Source: Trebonia sp963785645 (GTDB taxonomy: Bacteria > Actinomycetota > Actinomycetes > Streptosporangiales > Streptosporangiaceae). From it: a DNA stretch of 64,000 bases. The notes under the pieces were generated by a model. That model was not told where the DNA came from, made no database searches, and saw only the letters and a program-made list of their open reading frames with translations. The DNA lies in assembly GCA_963785645.1 (NCBI GenBank), contig CAWAWG010000007.1, positions 62,001 to 126,000 on the forward strand, read 5' to 3'. A program made the translations under genes and the position numbers. Below, piece after piece: positions 35,241 to 44,103 of this stretch (position 1 is the first letter of the stretch; each line of letters opens with the position of its first letter).

Positions 35241-36248
35241 TTACCAGGCATAGTGCTCCGGGGCCGTCCGGTAGCCGGGGAAGATCTCGTCAAGGCGGGC
35301 GAGGACGTCGGCGTCGAGGCGGACCTCCAGGGCACGCTGCGCGGTGTCCAGCTGGTCAAGCGTGCGCGGGCCGATGATCGGGGCGGTCACGCCGTCCTGG
35401 TGCAGCAGCCAGGCGAGGGCCACGTGCGCGGGCTCTTCGCCGAGTTTGCCGCACAGCTCCTCCCACGCCTCGATGCGCTCGCGGTTCGCCTCGACGACCG
35501 CCCTGGCCCGGCCGGCCAGACGGCGGCGCCCTTCGCGCTCCGCGGCCAGGACGCCGCCGAGCAGCCCGCCCTCGAGCGGCGACCAGGGAATGACGCCGAC
35601 CCCGTAGGCGCGGGCGGCGGGCAGCACTTCAAGCTCAATCCACCGGGTGGCCAGGTTGTAGAGCGACTGCTCGCTGACCAGGCCGAGGTATCCGCGCGCC
35701 CGGGCGGTCTCGCAGGCCTGGGCGATGTGCCAGCCGGCGAAGTTGGACGAGCCCGTGTAGAGGATCTTTCCCTGGGCGACGAGCACCTCCATCGCCTGCC
35801 AGATCTCGTCCCACGGGGTGTCCCGGTCGACGTGGTGCATCTGGTACACGTCGATGTAGTCGGTCTGCAGCCGGCGCAGCGAGGCCTCGCAGGCACGGCG
35901 GATGTTGAGCGCGGACAGCTTCCCCTCGTTGGGCCAGGGGCCCATGTCACCGAAGAGCTTGGTCGCGAGCACCGTTTTCTCGCGCCGTCCGCCGCCCTGG
36001 GCGAACCAGTCGCCGAGGATCTCCTCGGTCCATCCCGCGTGCGACTGGTCGTTGCCGGCGACCTGCCCCGGCGGGGACTGGCGGCGGCCGTAGGTGTTGG
36101 CCGTGTCGAAGAAGTTGATGCCGAGCTCGTGCGCCCGGTCCATGATCGTGTTCGCCTCGTCGGCCGTCGTCAGCGATCCGAAGTTCATCGTGCCGAGGCA
36201 GAGCCGGCTGACGGACAGGCCTGAACGTCCCAGATGCGTGTACTCCAT
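35241..36248 (-). CDS. Aldo/keto reductase
   Basis: 335 residues, TIM barrel of the YajO/Kv-beta-like AKR group. Catalytic tetrad visible: Asp and Tyr in 'NFFDTANTYGRR', Lys in 'VLATKLFGDMG', His in 'DVYQMHHVDRDTPWDEI'. NADPH pocket 'GVIPWSPLEGGLLGG' and 'IIGPRTLDQLD'. ATG with GGAG close upstream. Intact, although its neighbours are frameshifted. Substrate unknown. It is divergent from trpS. Confidence 0.93.
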   Translation of the reverse strand: MEYTHLGRSGLSVSRLCLGTMNFGSLTTADEANTIMDRAHELGINFFDTANTYGRRQSPPGQVAGNDQSHAGWTEEILGDWFAQGGGRREKTVLATKLFGDMGPWPNEGKLSALNIRRACEASLRRLQTDYIDVYQMHHVDRDTPWDEIWQAMEVLVAQGKILYTGSSNFAGWHIAQACETARARGYLGLVSEQSLYNLATRWIELEVLPAARAYGVGVIPWSPLEGGLLGGVLAAEREGRRRLAGRARAVVEANRERIEAWEELCGKLGEEPAHVALAWLLHQDGVTAPIIGPRTLDQLDTAQRALEVRLDADVLARLDEIFPGYRTAPEHYAW

Positions 36249-36457
36249 ATCTCCAGCCTTTCACGGTCACGCTTTTCCGGACAAATCCGCCGCCCCCGCC
36301 CCCGCTGCGCCGGGTTTCCCCGAGGCAGCCCGCGGCCCGCGGGGATCGCTCGGCGGCTGCAGCTCGCGGTGACCTTCGAACCGGGCCCTCAGCTTCCGGC
36401 AGCGCCCCGCAGCGCGCACGCCTGGCCCGCTGTCTTCGCCGGGAACTGCCGCGCTTC

Positions 36458-36475
36458 GCGCTTCTTGCTGTTATC
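36458..36475 (+). repeat. 18-nt intergenic motif, copy 8
   Basis: Exact copy, preceded by CGCTTC as is copy 9. Confidence 0.85.
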
Positions 36476-36494
36476 ACCTTCTCCGGACGGCGGC

Positions 36495-36553
36495 GCGAAG
36501 ATGGTGGACAGGAGAGCACGCCATAGCAGGTACAACAATCCACCATCTTCGCC
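36495..36553 (-). repeat. Hairpin element, copy 1
   Basis: Perfect 13-bp arms (36495-36507 and 36541-36553). The loop, read on the minus strand, holds CCTGCTATGGCGT, shared exactly with the element at 54143-54195. Confidence 0.65.
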
Positions 36554-36571
36554 GGGCTCCGGAGCGCTTCG

Positions 36572-36589
36572 CGCTTCTTGCTGTTATCT
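36572..36589 (+). repeat. 18-nt intergenic motif, copy 9
   Basis: Exact copy, 38 nt before the trp leader ORF. Confidence 0.85.
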
Positions 36590-36627
36590 ACAGGGAATGG
36601 CGGGGCGGAGCGTGCTAGCATCGGGGA

Positions 36628-36669
36628 ATGCGCGCTGTTGTGTTCCAGGGCTGGTGGCGTCCCGTATAG
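36628..36669 (+). CDS. Tryptophan leader peptide
   Basis: 13 codons, MRAVVFQGWWRPV, with adjacent Trp codons at 36652-36657. TAGCAT at 36616-36621 lies 6 nt before the ATG, so the leader may be translated from a leaderless transcript. It is the sensing element of the attenuator that follows. Confidence 0.8.
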   Translation: MRAVVFQGWWRPV

Positions 36670-36744
36670 GGACGGCTGCCGCGCTGAGCGCGCGCTGATG
36701 ACGAACGGCCGTCCGCCGAGAACGGGGCGGCCTTTTCTTCTTTT
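36658..36744 (+). promoter_or_regulatory. Ribosome-mediated trp attenuator upstream of trpS
   Basis: Three alternative helices can be drawn. Pause helix 1:2 is CGTCCC (36658-36663) with GGGACG (36669-36674). Antiterminator 2:3 is GGACGGC (36670-36676) with GCCGTCC (36708-36714). Terminator 3:4 is GGCCGTCC (36707-36714) with GGGCGGCC (36725-36732), followed by TTTTCTTCTTTT. Stalling at the Trp codons would cover segment 1 and free 2 to pair with 3, allowing trpS expression. Attenuation of an auxiliary trpS is known in Streptomyces coelicolor. Confidence 0.82.
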
Positions 36745-36799
36745 CCCGCTGACGGGTCGTCCCGCCCCCTGTTCAGGGCCACGCTAAGGAGACAGACCC

Positions 36800-38085
36800 A
36801 TGACCAGCACGCTAACCGAGCCCCTGTCCCGGACCGGAGCCGCCGATGCGCCCGTTCCCGCCCCGGGGGGCCGCGCCCCGGCCGGCCACGGCCTGTCCGC
36901 GACCGTCTCCGGGTCACTGGCGGCGGCGCTTCGCCGCTCGGCGGAGATCGAGCGGCGGATCGGCGAAGAGCCCTACTCGTTCCGTGTCCTCACCGGCGAC
37001 CGGCCGACCGGCGACCTGCACCTGGGGCACTACTTCGGCACCCTGCGGAACAGGGTGCGGCTGCAGGACGCGGGGGCGGAGCTGTTCGTCCTTATCGCCG
37101 ACTACCAGGCGCTCACCGACCGCGACGCCACCGTGTTCCCGGGCGCCGCTCGATCGGCGAGCACGTGCTGAGCCTGGTCCTGGACTACCTTGCGATCGGC
37201 GTCAACCCGGCGCGGTCGGTGATCTTCGCGCACAGCGCCGTGCCGGAGCTGAACCAGCTCCTGCTGCCGTTCCTCAGCCTGGTGACGGCCGGCGAACTGC
37301 AACGGAACCCGACCGTCAAGGACGAGATCGCGCAGCTGTCTTCCGGGAGGGCGACCCCCCGTACCCCCCGGACCACGCCCGGTAAGGAGAAAGGCATGCC
37401 GACCATGCCGTCTCCCGGGAGGGCGGCCGCCCCAGGCGGGCAGCGGCGCTCACCGGTGAGCGGGCTGATGCTCACCTACCCGGTGCACCAGGCGGCCGAC
37501 ATCCTGGCCTGCAAGGGGAACCTGGTCCCGGTCGGGCAGGACCAGCTGCCCCACCTGGAGGTGACCCGGCTGGTCGCGCGCCGGTTCAATGAGCGTTACC
37601 CGGGAGCGGGCGGCACCGCCGTTTTCCCCGAGCCGGACGCGCTGCTGTCGGACGCGCCGCTGCTGCTCGGCACCGACGGGAGGAAGATGTCCAAGTCCCG
37701 CGGCAACGCGATCGCGCTGCGCGCCACGGCGGACGAGACCGCCCGGCTGATCAAGGGGGCGAAGACCGACGGGCTGCGGCGGGTCAGCTACGACCCGGCG
37801 GCCCGTCCGGAGGTGTCGTCACTGGTGCTGCTGGCCGCGCTGTGCCTTGACCGGGATCCCGCGGCGGTCGCCGCGGACATCGGCGACGGCGGGGCGGCGC
37901 TGCTCAAGCGGACGGTGACCGACGCGGTCAACGAGGTGCTCGCGCCGGTGCGCGCCCGCCGCGCGGAGCTGGCCGCGGATCCAGCCCACGCGCGGCAGGT
38001 GCTGCGCGACGGCTGCGACCGGGCCCGGGCGGTCGCCGCGGCCACCTTGGCGGAGGTCCGCGACGCGATGGGGACGCGCTACTAG
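36800..38085 (+). CDS. trpS: Tryptophanyl-tRNA synthetase, auxiliary type (one frameshift)
   Basis: Class I synthetase charging tRNA-Trp. 'FRVLTGDRPTGDLHLGHYFGTL' carries the HIGH-type signature and 'LLLGTDGRKMSKSRGNAIAL' the KMSKS loop; 'VSGLMLTYPVHQAADIL' and 'VPVGQDQLPHLEVTRLVARRFN' bind Trp/ATP. An Ala/Pro-rich N-terminal extension and a ~30-residue insert ('SSGRATPRTPRTTPG' region) are unusual. The frame changes near 37145. ATG with AAGGAGA upstream. Induction when Trp-tRNA is scarce follows from the attenuator. Similarly regulated TrpRS copies can be indolmycin-resistant; whether this one is cannot be read from sequence. Confidence 0.88.
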
Positions 38086-38124
38086 ACCGTTGCCCAATCG
38101 GCACTGGACCGTTGCCCAATCGGC
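38085..38124. repeat. Tandem repeat after trpS
   Basis: GACCGTTGCCCAATCGGC occurs twice with a 22-bp period (38085-38102, 38107-38124), beginning in the trpS stop codon. Confidence 0.6.
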
Positions 38125-38163
38125 GCGCCTTCGCGGCTTTCGTCCGGTTCCTGGTTAATATCC

Positions 38164-38200
38164 CCTCTGTGAGGGCTTCCGGGGGAGGCCCGCACAGAGG
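38164..38200 (+). terminator. Hairpin between trpS and the small secreted-peptide gene
   Basis: 8-bp arms CCTCTGTG/CACAGAGG (38164-38171, 38193-38200) with a further GC-rich inner pairing. May terminate trpS or act in the leader of the next gene. Confidence 0.45.
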
Positions 38201-38232
38201 TGAGCGGGAAGAGCGGAGCGAAGGGGACGCCA

Positions 38233-38379
38233 ATGCGGATTCGCTGGACGACCAGGATCGCCATGGCGGTCGGTCTGATCACACTGATCGCGGGCATCGC
38301 CGCGGGCGGGGCAACCGCGAGTGCCGCCCAGGACGGGTCGCACGCGGCCGGCTATGTGACGGGGTCGGTCCAGCACTGA
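38233..38379 (+). CDS. Small secreted peptide (48 aa)
   Basis: ATG with GAAGGGG upstream. Basic start 'MRIRWTTRIAMAVG', a hydrophobic stretch and 'GGATASAAQDGSHAAG', a plausible signal peptide with cleavage after ASA. The mature part would be about 20 residues. A degenerate counterpart begins at 40495 ahead of the second paralog, so the peptide-plus-large-gene unit was duplicated. Function unknown. Confidence 0.5.
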   Translation: MRIRWTTRIAMAVGLITLIAGIAAGGATASAAQDGSHAAGYVTGSVQH

Positions 38380-38580
38380 CCGCACCTTGTCCGCCGAGGC
38401 ACGGCCGGGCAGCGGGCGACCGCTTTCAACCTGCTCGCCGCCGGGCTGCCGCCTGCCCGGGACGGAAGTTATCCCGCACAGCTCACAGTGATAGATTCGT
38501 CTCTTTCCGCCGGCAAAACGTGAACCGAAACGGTTAATGGCCCGTGATACAGGACATCGGGCCATTACCTGGGGAGCACG

Positions 38581-40323
38581 ATGAGTCACTGGGACTTCGG
38601 CCGCCCGGCGGACGCGCAGCACGACGCGCCGCCGCGGTCCGGATCGGCTGGCGCCGCCTACCCTTCCGACCTGCCGGACGGCACGGGAGACGACGTCCGG
38701 CCAGCGTTCGACGCGTGGGCCGCGGACGAGGGACCGCCCGCGCGGGACGGATGGCCAGCGCGCTGGCCGGGCAGCACCGGACGGGTGGGACGCGCACGAA
38801 GGATGGCCGCCAGCCGGGGGCTGGCCGGGCACCGCAGACGCGTCTGCGGCCGGGGAACGAGCCGCGGATGACGGCTGGGACGATGACGAGGACACGGTGT
38901 ACCCGCTCACCTACGAACGCGACGATTTCGCCGTGCCGTCTTCCCCCCCGGCCGGTCCCCTCCCGGCCGCACCGGCACCCGGTCCGTGGGAGCCGCGACC
39001 GCCCGGTCCCCGGCAGGACGAGTTCAGCGACGGGTACGCGAGCGTGCCGCCGGCCGGCGACCGCGAGGACCGGGCGGGGGGCGGGCACTGGAGCGAACCC
39101 GCCGGGCGCGGGCAGCAGGGCACACCGGCAGCCGCCGGATGGACAGACCCGGAGCTCGGTCTGCCGGGAGACGATCGCGCCGGCTGGGCCTACGGCGGCC
39201 GCAGGCGCGGCGCCCGCCGCTGGCTGCTCCCGGCCGGGGTCATAGCGGCGGGCGCCGCCGTGGGCGCCGCCGCCGTCATGCTCACCAGCGGTCACCCGGG
39301 CGCCGGGGAAACCAGGCCGGCGGCTCCGTCGCGCCGGCCGCGGAGCGAAGCGCTGCCGGAACCGCGCCGGGCACCGGCACGGCGACCACGCCGGCCAGCG
39401 GGGCAGGGACCACGCCGGCCGGCACCGCGTCAGCTCAGCCGGCTACGGCGCCGGTTACGTTGGCGGAGGCCAAGGGGGTGCTGGCCGGCTACACGACCGC
39501 GAACAACAACGCGAACGCCCAGCGCAGCGACACCCAGCTCGCCGCCGCCGAAACCGGGTCCAGCTTCGCGATCGACGCAGGCCTCTACGTGACCCAGGCA
39601 GCAGCCGGAACAGCCCCCTACCCCGCATTCGGCCCGGTCCAGGCGACCTACTACATCCCGGGCAACGAACCCGCCGGCGGACCCCGCTGGTTCGTCGTCC
39701 AGGTCGCCAACGCCTTCAACTCAGCCCCCGGCAAGGTAACGTCCAACGAGTACCTGCTGTTCACCCAGTCAGCCGCCGGCACCTGGCAGGACACCATCGA
39801 GCCCTACCTGCTCTCCGGCGCCGGCAACCCCCAGATCCAGACCGGCACCGACGGCCTGGCCACCGCCGTCAGCCCGGACACCGCCACGCTCAAGGTGACA
39901 CCCAGCCAGCTCCCCGCCGACACCGCCGCCTCGCTCGACGGCACCGCCGCCGCCGCCCGCATCGCCAGCCCCGGCAACCTCGCCGACCAGGCCGCCCAGA
40001 CCCTCTACCAGGGCAAGGACACCGGCGGAACCGTCACCGACACCCACACCCCCGCAGCCGGCACCGACGGACAGCAGTACGCCCTCCAGACCGCCGACGG
40101 CGGCGCCCTCGTCTTCTACACCGACGCCGCCCACCTCACCATCACCCCCCCGGCCGGCTCCGCCCTCCACCTCGCCATCCCCGGCCTCTACACCTCCCAG
40201 CAGTCCCTCACCCAGGCCGCAGTCGCCTACCTCGAACAGTTCGCCGCCTACGACCCCCCCGCCACCGCCGCCGCCACCCCCCGCATCACCGCCGACTACT
40301 CAGGAATCACCGGCAAAAACTAG
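38581..40323 (+). CDS. Membrane-anchored extracellular protein, paralog A (frameshifted)
   Basis: Starts 'MSHWDFGRPADAQHDAPPRSG', a Pro/Asp-rich cytoplasmic part, then 'VYPLTYERDDFAV', one membrane helix ('WLLPAGVIAAGAAVGAAAVML') and an extracellular domain from 'TLAEAKGVLAGYTTANNNANAQRSDTQLAAAETGSSFAI' to 'ITADYSGITGKN'. Frame changes lie near 38780 and 39308; the extracellular part is unbroken. From 39448 on, the DNA is almost identical to paralog B. No enzyme motif seen. The 'cattacctgggga' sequence before the ATG is also shared with B. Role unknown; surface binding is a guess. Confidence 0.65.
39448..40320 (+). repeat. Near-identical 3' block of paralog A
   Basis: Matches 41401-42278 with only a handful of differences over ~873 bp: a 3-base insertion, two single-base insertions and one single-base deletion in B, plus rare substitutions. 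Confidence 0.9.
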
Positions 40324-40494
40324 ACGCCCGGACGCGGGCCGGCCAATATCTCTTGCGTTTGTGTTACAAGTCGGGCGGCTTCGCCACCTTCCGCTGTACT
40401 CATGGGTAATAATCCCATTACTGGGACGTGCGGCGCGGACCGGGAACGCACGCCGGGTCCCTCCAATGGAAGAGCGTGAAGCGGAGGAAAGCGA

Positions 40495-40680
40495 GTGCGG
40501 ATTCGCCGGACTACCGAAGTCACGCTGGCTGTCGGCGTCCGCCGGGGCCGGCTCTCCCGTGCATCTGTCGGCGCTGATCTCGCCCTTCCACGGCACGACC
40601 CGGAACACACCGGTGGTGCGGCCCACGCCGGCGGGCGGTCCGGGGAACAGGACATCGGGCGCATTACCTGGGGAAGATGA
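40495..40680 (+). pseudogene. Degenerate copy of the small secreted peptide
   Basis: GTG start with GGAGGAAAG upstream; 'MRIRRTTEVTLAVGVRRGRLS' aligns with 'MRIRWTTRIAMAVG' of the gene at 38233 but the hydrophobic signal core is lost by divergence. It runs on 61 codons to overlap the start of paralog B (ATGA). Confidence 0.45.
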
Positions 40681-42279
40681 TGAGCGACTGGGACTCCGGC
40701 CAGCCCGGGTACGGGCAACATGACGAGACTCGGCCCTCCTGGCCTGACGGGACCACCTATCCCTATCCGCTCCCCTTCCCGCTGGCTCAGGCACTCGATC
40801 CCGACGACGAGACCCGGCCCGCGGACGAGCGCCGGCCTCCCGGCGACCGCAGGCGCCGGGGCGGCAGCCGGGCGCGCGAGGCCGGCCGGGACGGTGACCA
40901 GGCGGGGCCGCCGCACCCGCTCACCTACGAACGCGACAACTTTGACCGCGCTTACGAGCCCGAGCCGGATCAGTTCGACCCTTCCTACGAGGAAGGCCAG
41001 TTTGACGAGACCCTCTCCCTGCCGGCCATGTCGCCGGGCGGGTCCTACGTCGCGCCGCCGCGCCGGTTCTACCCGTGGCCGCCCGCACCGCACCCGGAGA
41101 ACCTCGGTGTCCTGACGCGGGACAAGCCGAAATCGACGGGCTCGGGCGGCGGCCGCGGGCGGGGATCAGCCGGGCTCGAGCCGGCGCTGGCTGATCCCCG
41201 CCGGGGCCATCGCCGCGGGCGCCGCGGTGGGCGCCGCCGCCGTGCTGCTGACCGGAAGCCACCATCCGAGCACCACGGACGCGGCCGGCTCCGGCACTCA
41301 GTCGGCGACGCCCAAGCCGGCGACGCCTAAGACGACGGCGACGCCCAAGATGGCGATGACCCGGCCAAGCACGTCACCGTCACCGGGCACCACGGGCGCG
41401 GCGCCGGTTACGTTGGCGGAGGCCAAGGGGGTGCTGGCCGGCTACACGACCGCGAACAACAACGCGAACGCCCAGCGCAGCGACACCCAGCTCGCCGCCG
41501 CCGAAACCGGGTCCAGCTTCGCGATCGACGCAGGCCTCTACGTGACCCAGGCAGCAGCCGGAACAGCCCCCTACCCCGCATTCGGCCCGGTCCAGGCGAC
41601 CTACTACATCCCGGGCAACGAACCCGCCGGCGGACCCCGCTGGTTCGTCGTCCAGGTCGCCAACGCCTTCAACTCAGCCCCCGGCAAGGTAACGTCCAAC
41701 GAGTACCTGCTGTTCACCCAGTCAGCCGCCGGCGGCACCTGGCAGGACACCATCGAGCCCTACCTGCTCTCCGGCGCCGGCAACCCCCAGATCGAGACCG
41801 GCACCGACGGCCTGGCCACCGCCGTCAGCCCGGACACCGCCACGCTCAAGGTCGACACCCAGCCAGCTCCCCGCCGACGACCGCCGCCTCGCTCGACGGC
41901 ACCGCCGCCGCCGCCCGCATCGCCAGCCCCGGCAACCTCGCCGACCAGGCCGCCCAGACCCTCTACCAGGGCAAGGACACCGGCGGAACCGTCACCGACA
42001 CCCACACGGCCGCGGCCGGCACCGACGGACAGCAGTACGCCCTCCAGACCGCCGACGGCGGCGCCCTCGTCTTCTACACCGACGCCGCCCACCTCACCAT
42101 CACCCCGCCGGCCGGCTCCGCCCTCCACCTCGCCATCCCCGGCCTCTACACCTCCCAGCAGTCCCTCACCCAGGCCGCGGTCGGCTACCTCGAACAGTTC
42201 GCCGCCTACGACCCCCCCGCCAGGCGCCGCCGCGCCCCCGCATCACCGCCGACTACTCAGGAATCACCGGCAAGACTAG
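40680..42279 (+). CDS. Membrane-anchored extracellular protein, paralog B (frameshifted)
   Basis: Starts 'MSDWDSGQPGYGQHDETRPSW', followed by a cytoplasmic Pro/Asp/Arg-rich part containing 'PHPLTYERDNFDRAYEPEPDQFDPSYEEGQFDE', then a membrane helix ('LIPAGAIAAGAAVGAAAVLLTG') in a second frame after a change near 41160. The extracellular domain equals that of A up to 'TATLKV'; there two one-base insertions (near 41873 and 41890) throw it into a Pro/Ser/Thr-rich frame, and a deletion near 42222 follows. So A keeps the full domain and B loses its last third as written. The N-terminal halves are clearly diverged. Confidence 0.6.
41401..42278 (+). repeat. Near-identical 3' block of paralog B
   Basis: Partner of 39448-40320. 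The two copies are direct repeats 1.95 kb apart. Confidence 0.9.
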
Positions 42280-43149
42280 GCGCCTGCCAGCACCGGCGGG
42301 ATCGGGGGCGTCCCTGGACGGGAGCGTGAACGCGCCGCCGAGATAGCGGAACACCGGGTCGGACGGGTCCGGCCACGCGGGCGCCGGGCGCCCGGGCCCC
42401 GGAACCGGCGGCGCTGCCGGGCCGGCCGGGCCAGGATCCCGGCGGCGTAGACCTCGGCGTCGTCGCGGGCCTCATAGCCGAGGGCGTGCGCCCCGTCCAG
42501 CGATACCCAGCCGCCGCGGGTGTTGGCCGACACGCCGTAGATGACGCGGAAACCGGGGGCGGGCGCGGTAAGGCACGCCTCGAAGAGGCGCCCGGCGTCG
42601 TCCGGGGACAGCCAGGTCGCCAGCATGCGCGGGTCACGCGGCCGGTCGAAGCAGGACAGGATGCGGACGCAGATGGCGTCAAGGCCGTACCGGCGGGCGT
42701 ACAGGGCGGCAATGGCCTCGCCCGGCCACCTTGGAGACCCCGTAGTAGGTGTCGGGCGCGGGGACGGCGTCGTCGGGAACGGGGAACGACTCGCGCGGGG
42801 CGAACCCGACCGCGTGGTTAGAGGAGGCGAACACCACGCGCGGTACCCCCGCCCGGCGGGCGGCCTCGAACACCGTGTAGGTGCCGTTGATGTTGACGTC
42901 CAGGATCCGCGCCCACGCGTCCTCGCCCGGGACTCCGCCAAGGTGGATGACCGCGTCCGCGCCCGCGCAGGCGGCGGTCATCGCGGCCATGTCCGTCACC
43001 GACGCGGTCACGGCTTCTTCACCTGGTCCCGGCGGCTGCGCGGGCGGGGCGACGTCGAGGAGGCGCAGGACCCGGCCCGGCTTGGCCAGCCGGGGGCGGA
43101 TGATGGTCCCGACCCCGCCCGAGGCCCCGGTGATGAGAATCGTCGGCAC
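42276..43149 (-). CDS. NAD-dependent epimerase/dehydratase (frameshifted)
   Basis: Extended SDR fold. The GTG at 43149 opens 'PTILITGASGGVGTIIRPRLA' (Rossmann G-x-x-G-x-x-G), then 'DAVIHLGGVPGEDAW', 'VVFASSNHAVGF' and 'TYYGVSKVAGE' (YxxxK). After a change near 42722 the next frame gives 'AIAALYARRYGLDAICVRILSCFDRPRDPRML' and 'GWVSLDGAHALGYEARDDAEVYA'. A third frame reads 'DPVFRYLGGAFTLPSRDAPD' at the end, so a second shift lies near 42420. Its 3' end meets the end of paralog B. It resembles uronate dehydrogenase-like SDRs; substrate uncertain. Confidence 0.75.
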
Positions 43150-43314
43150 GGAACCTGAACCTACAGCACTTACCCGCCTGCCGCCGATCGAGGCCGGTGC
43201 GAGGCCGGTGCCGGGCCTGCTCCTGCCCCGGGCAAGGTCACTGAGCAGCAAGAGCCAGCCGCATCCGTTCGGAATCACGGTCTTGATGTTGGATCTCTGC
43301 CGCTGCGATACGGT

Positions 43315-44001
43315 GTGCGGGTGACCCGTACGCCGCTGTCGCTACCTGGCCGGACCGTGATCTTCGACTACGGCGAGGTCATCTCGCTGACCCAGTCCCC
43401 GGCTGACCGGGCGGCGATTGAGTGCCTGGCCGGAGCGGGCGACGCGGCGGCGACCGAGCGGTTCTGGAACGCGTACTTCGCGCACCGCAACGGGCTCGAC
43501 CAGGGGACCGCGGGGGTCGCCGCGTACTGGCGGGCGATCGCCGGCGACATCGGCGCCCAGTGGGACGAGGCACGGGTGCACGAGCTGTGGGCGGCGGACC
43601 TCCGGAGCTGGCTGTCGATCAACCCGGCGATCGTCGACCTGCTGGCCGACCTGCGTGCCGGCGGGACGCCCCTCGCACTGCTGTCCAACGCGGGACCGGA
43701 CTACGCGAGCTACTTCCGGCACGGCCCGCTCGGCGACTTCTTTTCCGCCTGCTACGTCAGCGGGGAACTCGGCCTGCTCAAACCGCACGCGGACATCTAC
43801 CGGCATGTCCTGGTGGACCTGGGAATCACGCCCGGCGGCGCGGTCTTCGTCGACAACCGCGAGTCCAACGTGACCGGAGCCGAGGCGCTCGGCATCACCG
43901 GGCACGTGTTCACGGACGCGGGGCGGCTGCGCGCGTTCCTGGAATCGCTGGCCCAGGAGACGCCGGCGACCAGCGCCGAGCCGGGCTCCGGGCCGAGTTA
44001 G
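43315..44001 (+). CDS. HAD-superfamily hydrolase
   Basis: 228 residues. Motif I 'VIFDYGEVISL' (D-x-G type nucleophile region), motif II 'LALLSNAGPDYA', motif III/IV 'LGLLKPHADIYRHVLVDLGITPGGAVFVDNRESNVTGAEALGI'. Subclass IA helical cap between motifs I and II, containing 'FWNAYFAHRNGLDQG'. Acts on a small phosphorylated or halogenated compound; substrate unknown. GTG start (two adjacent GTG choices). Intact and single. Confidence 0.88.
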   Translation: MRVTRTPLSLPGRTVIFDYGEVISLTQSPADRAAIECLAGAGDAAATERFWNAYFAHRNGLDQGTAGVAAYWRAIAGDIGAQWDEARVHELWAADLRSWLSINPAIVDLLADLRAGGTPLALLSNAGPDYASYFRHGPLGDFFSACYVSGELGLLKPHADIYRHVLVDLGITPGGAVFVDNRESNVTGAEALGITGHVFTDAGRLRAFLESLAQETPATSAEPGSGPS

Positions 44002-44103
44002 GCAAGCCCGGGGTTCACCCCTTCCCTCCTTCCTGCCCAGAGGCGCGCGCCCGGAGCGCCGGCAACCGGTGCCGCGGCAACCGGTGCCGGGGCGGGCGGG
44101 CGG

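Larger units (their letters stand above)
36249..36627. other. Divergent AKR/trpS intergenic region with repeats
   Basis: No gene. Holds two motif copies enclosing a hairpin element whose conserved core recurs at 54157-54169. Confidence 0.6.
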
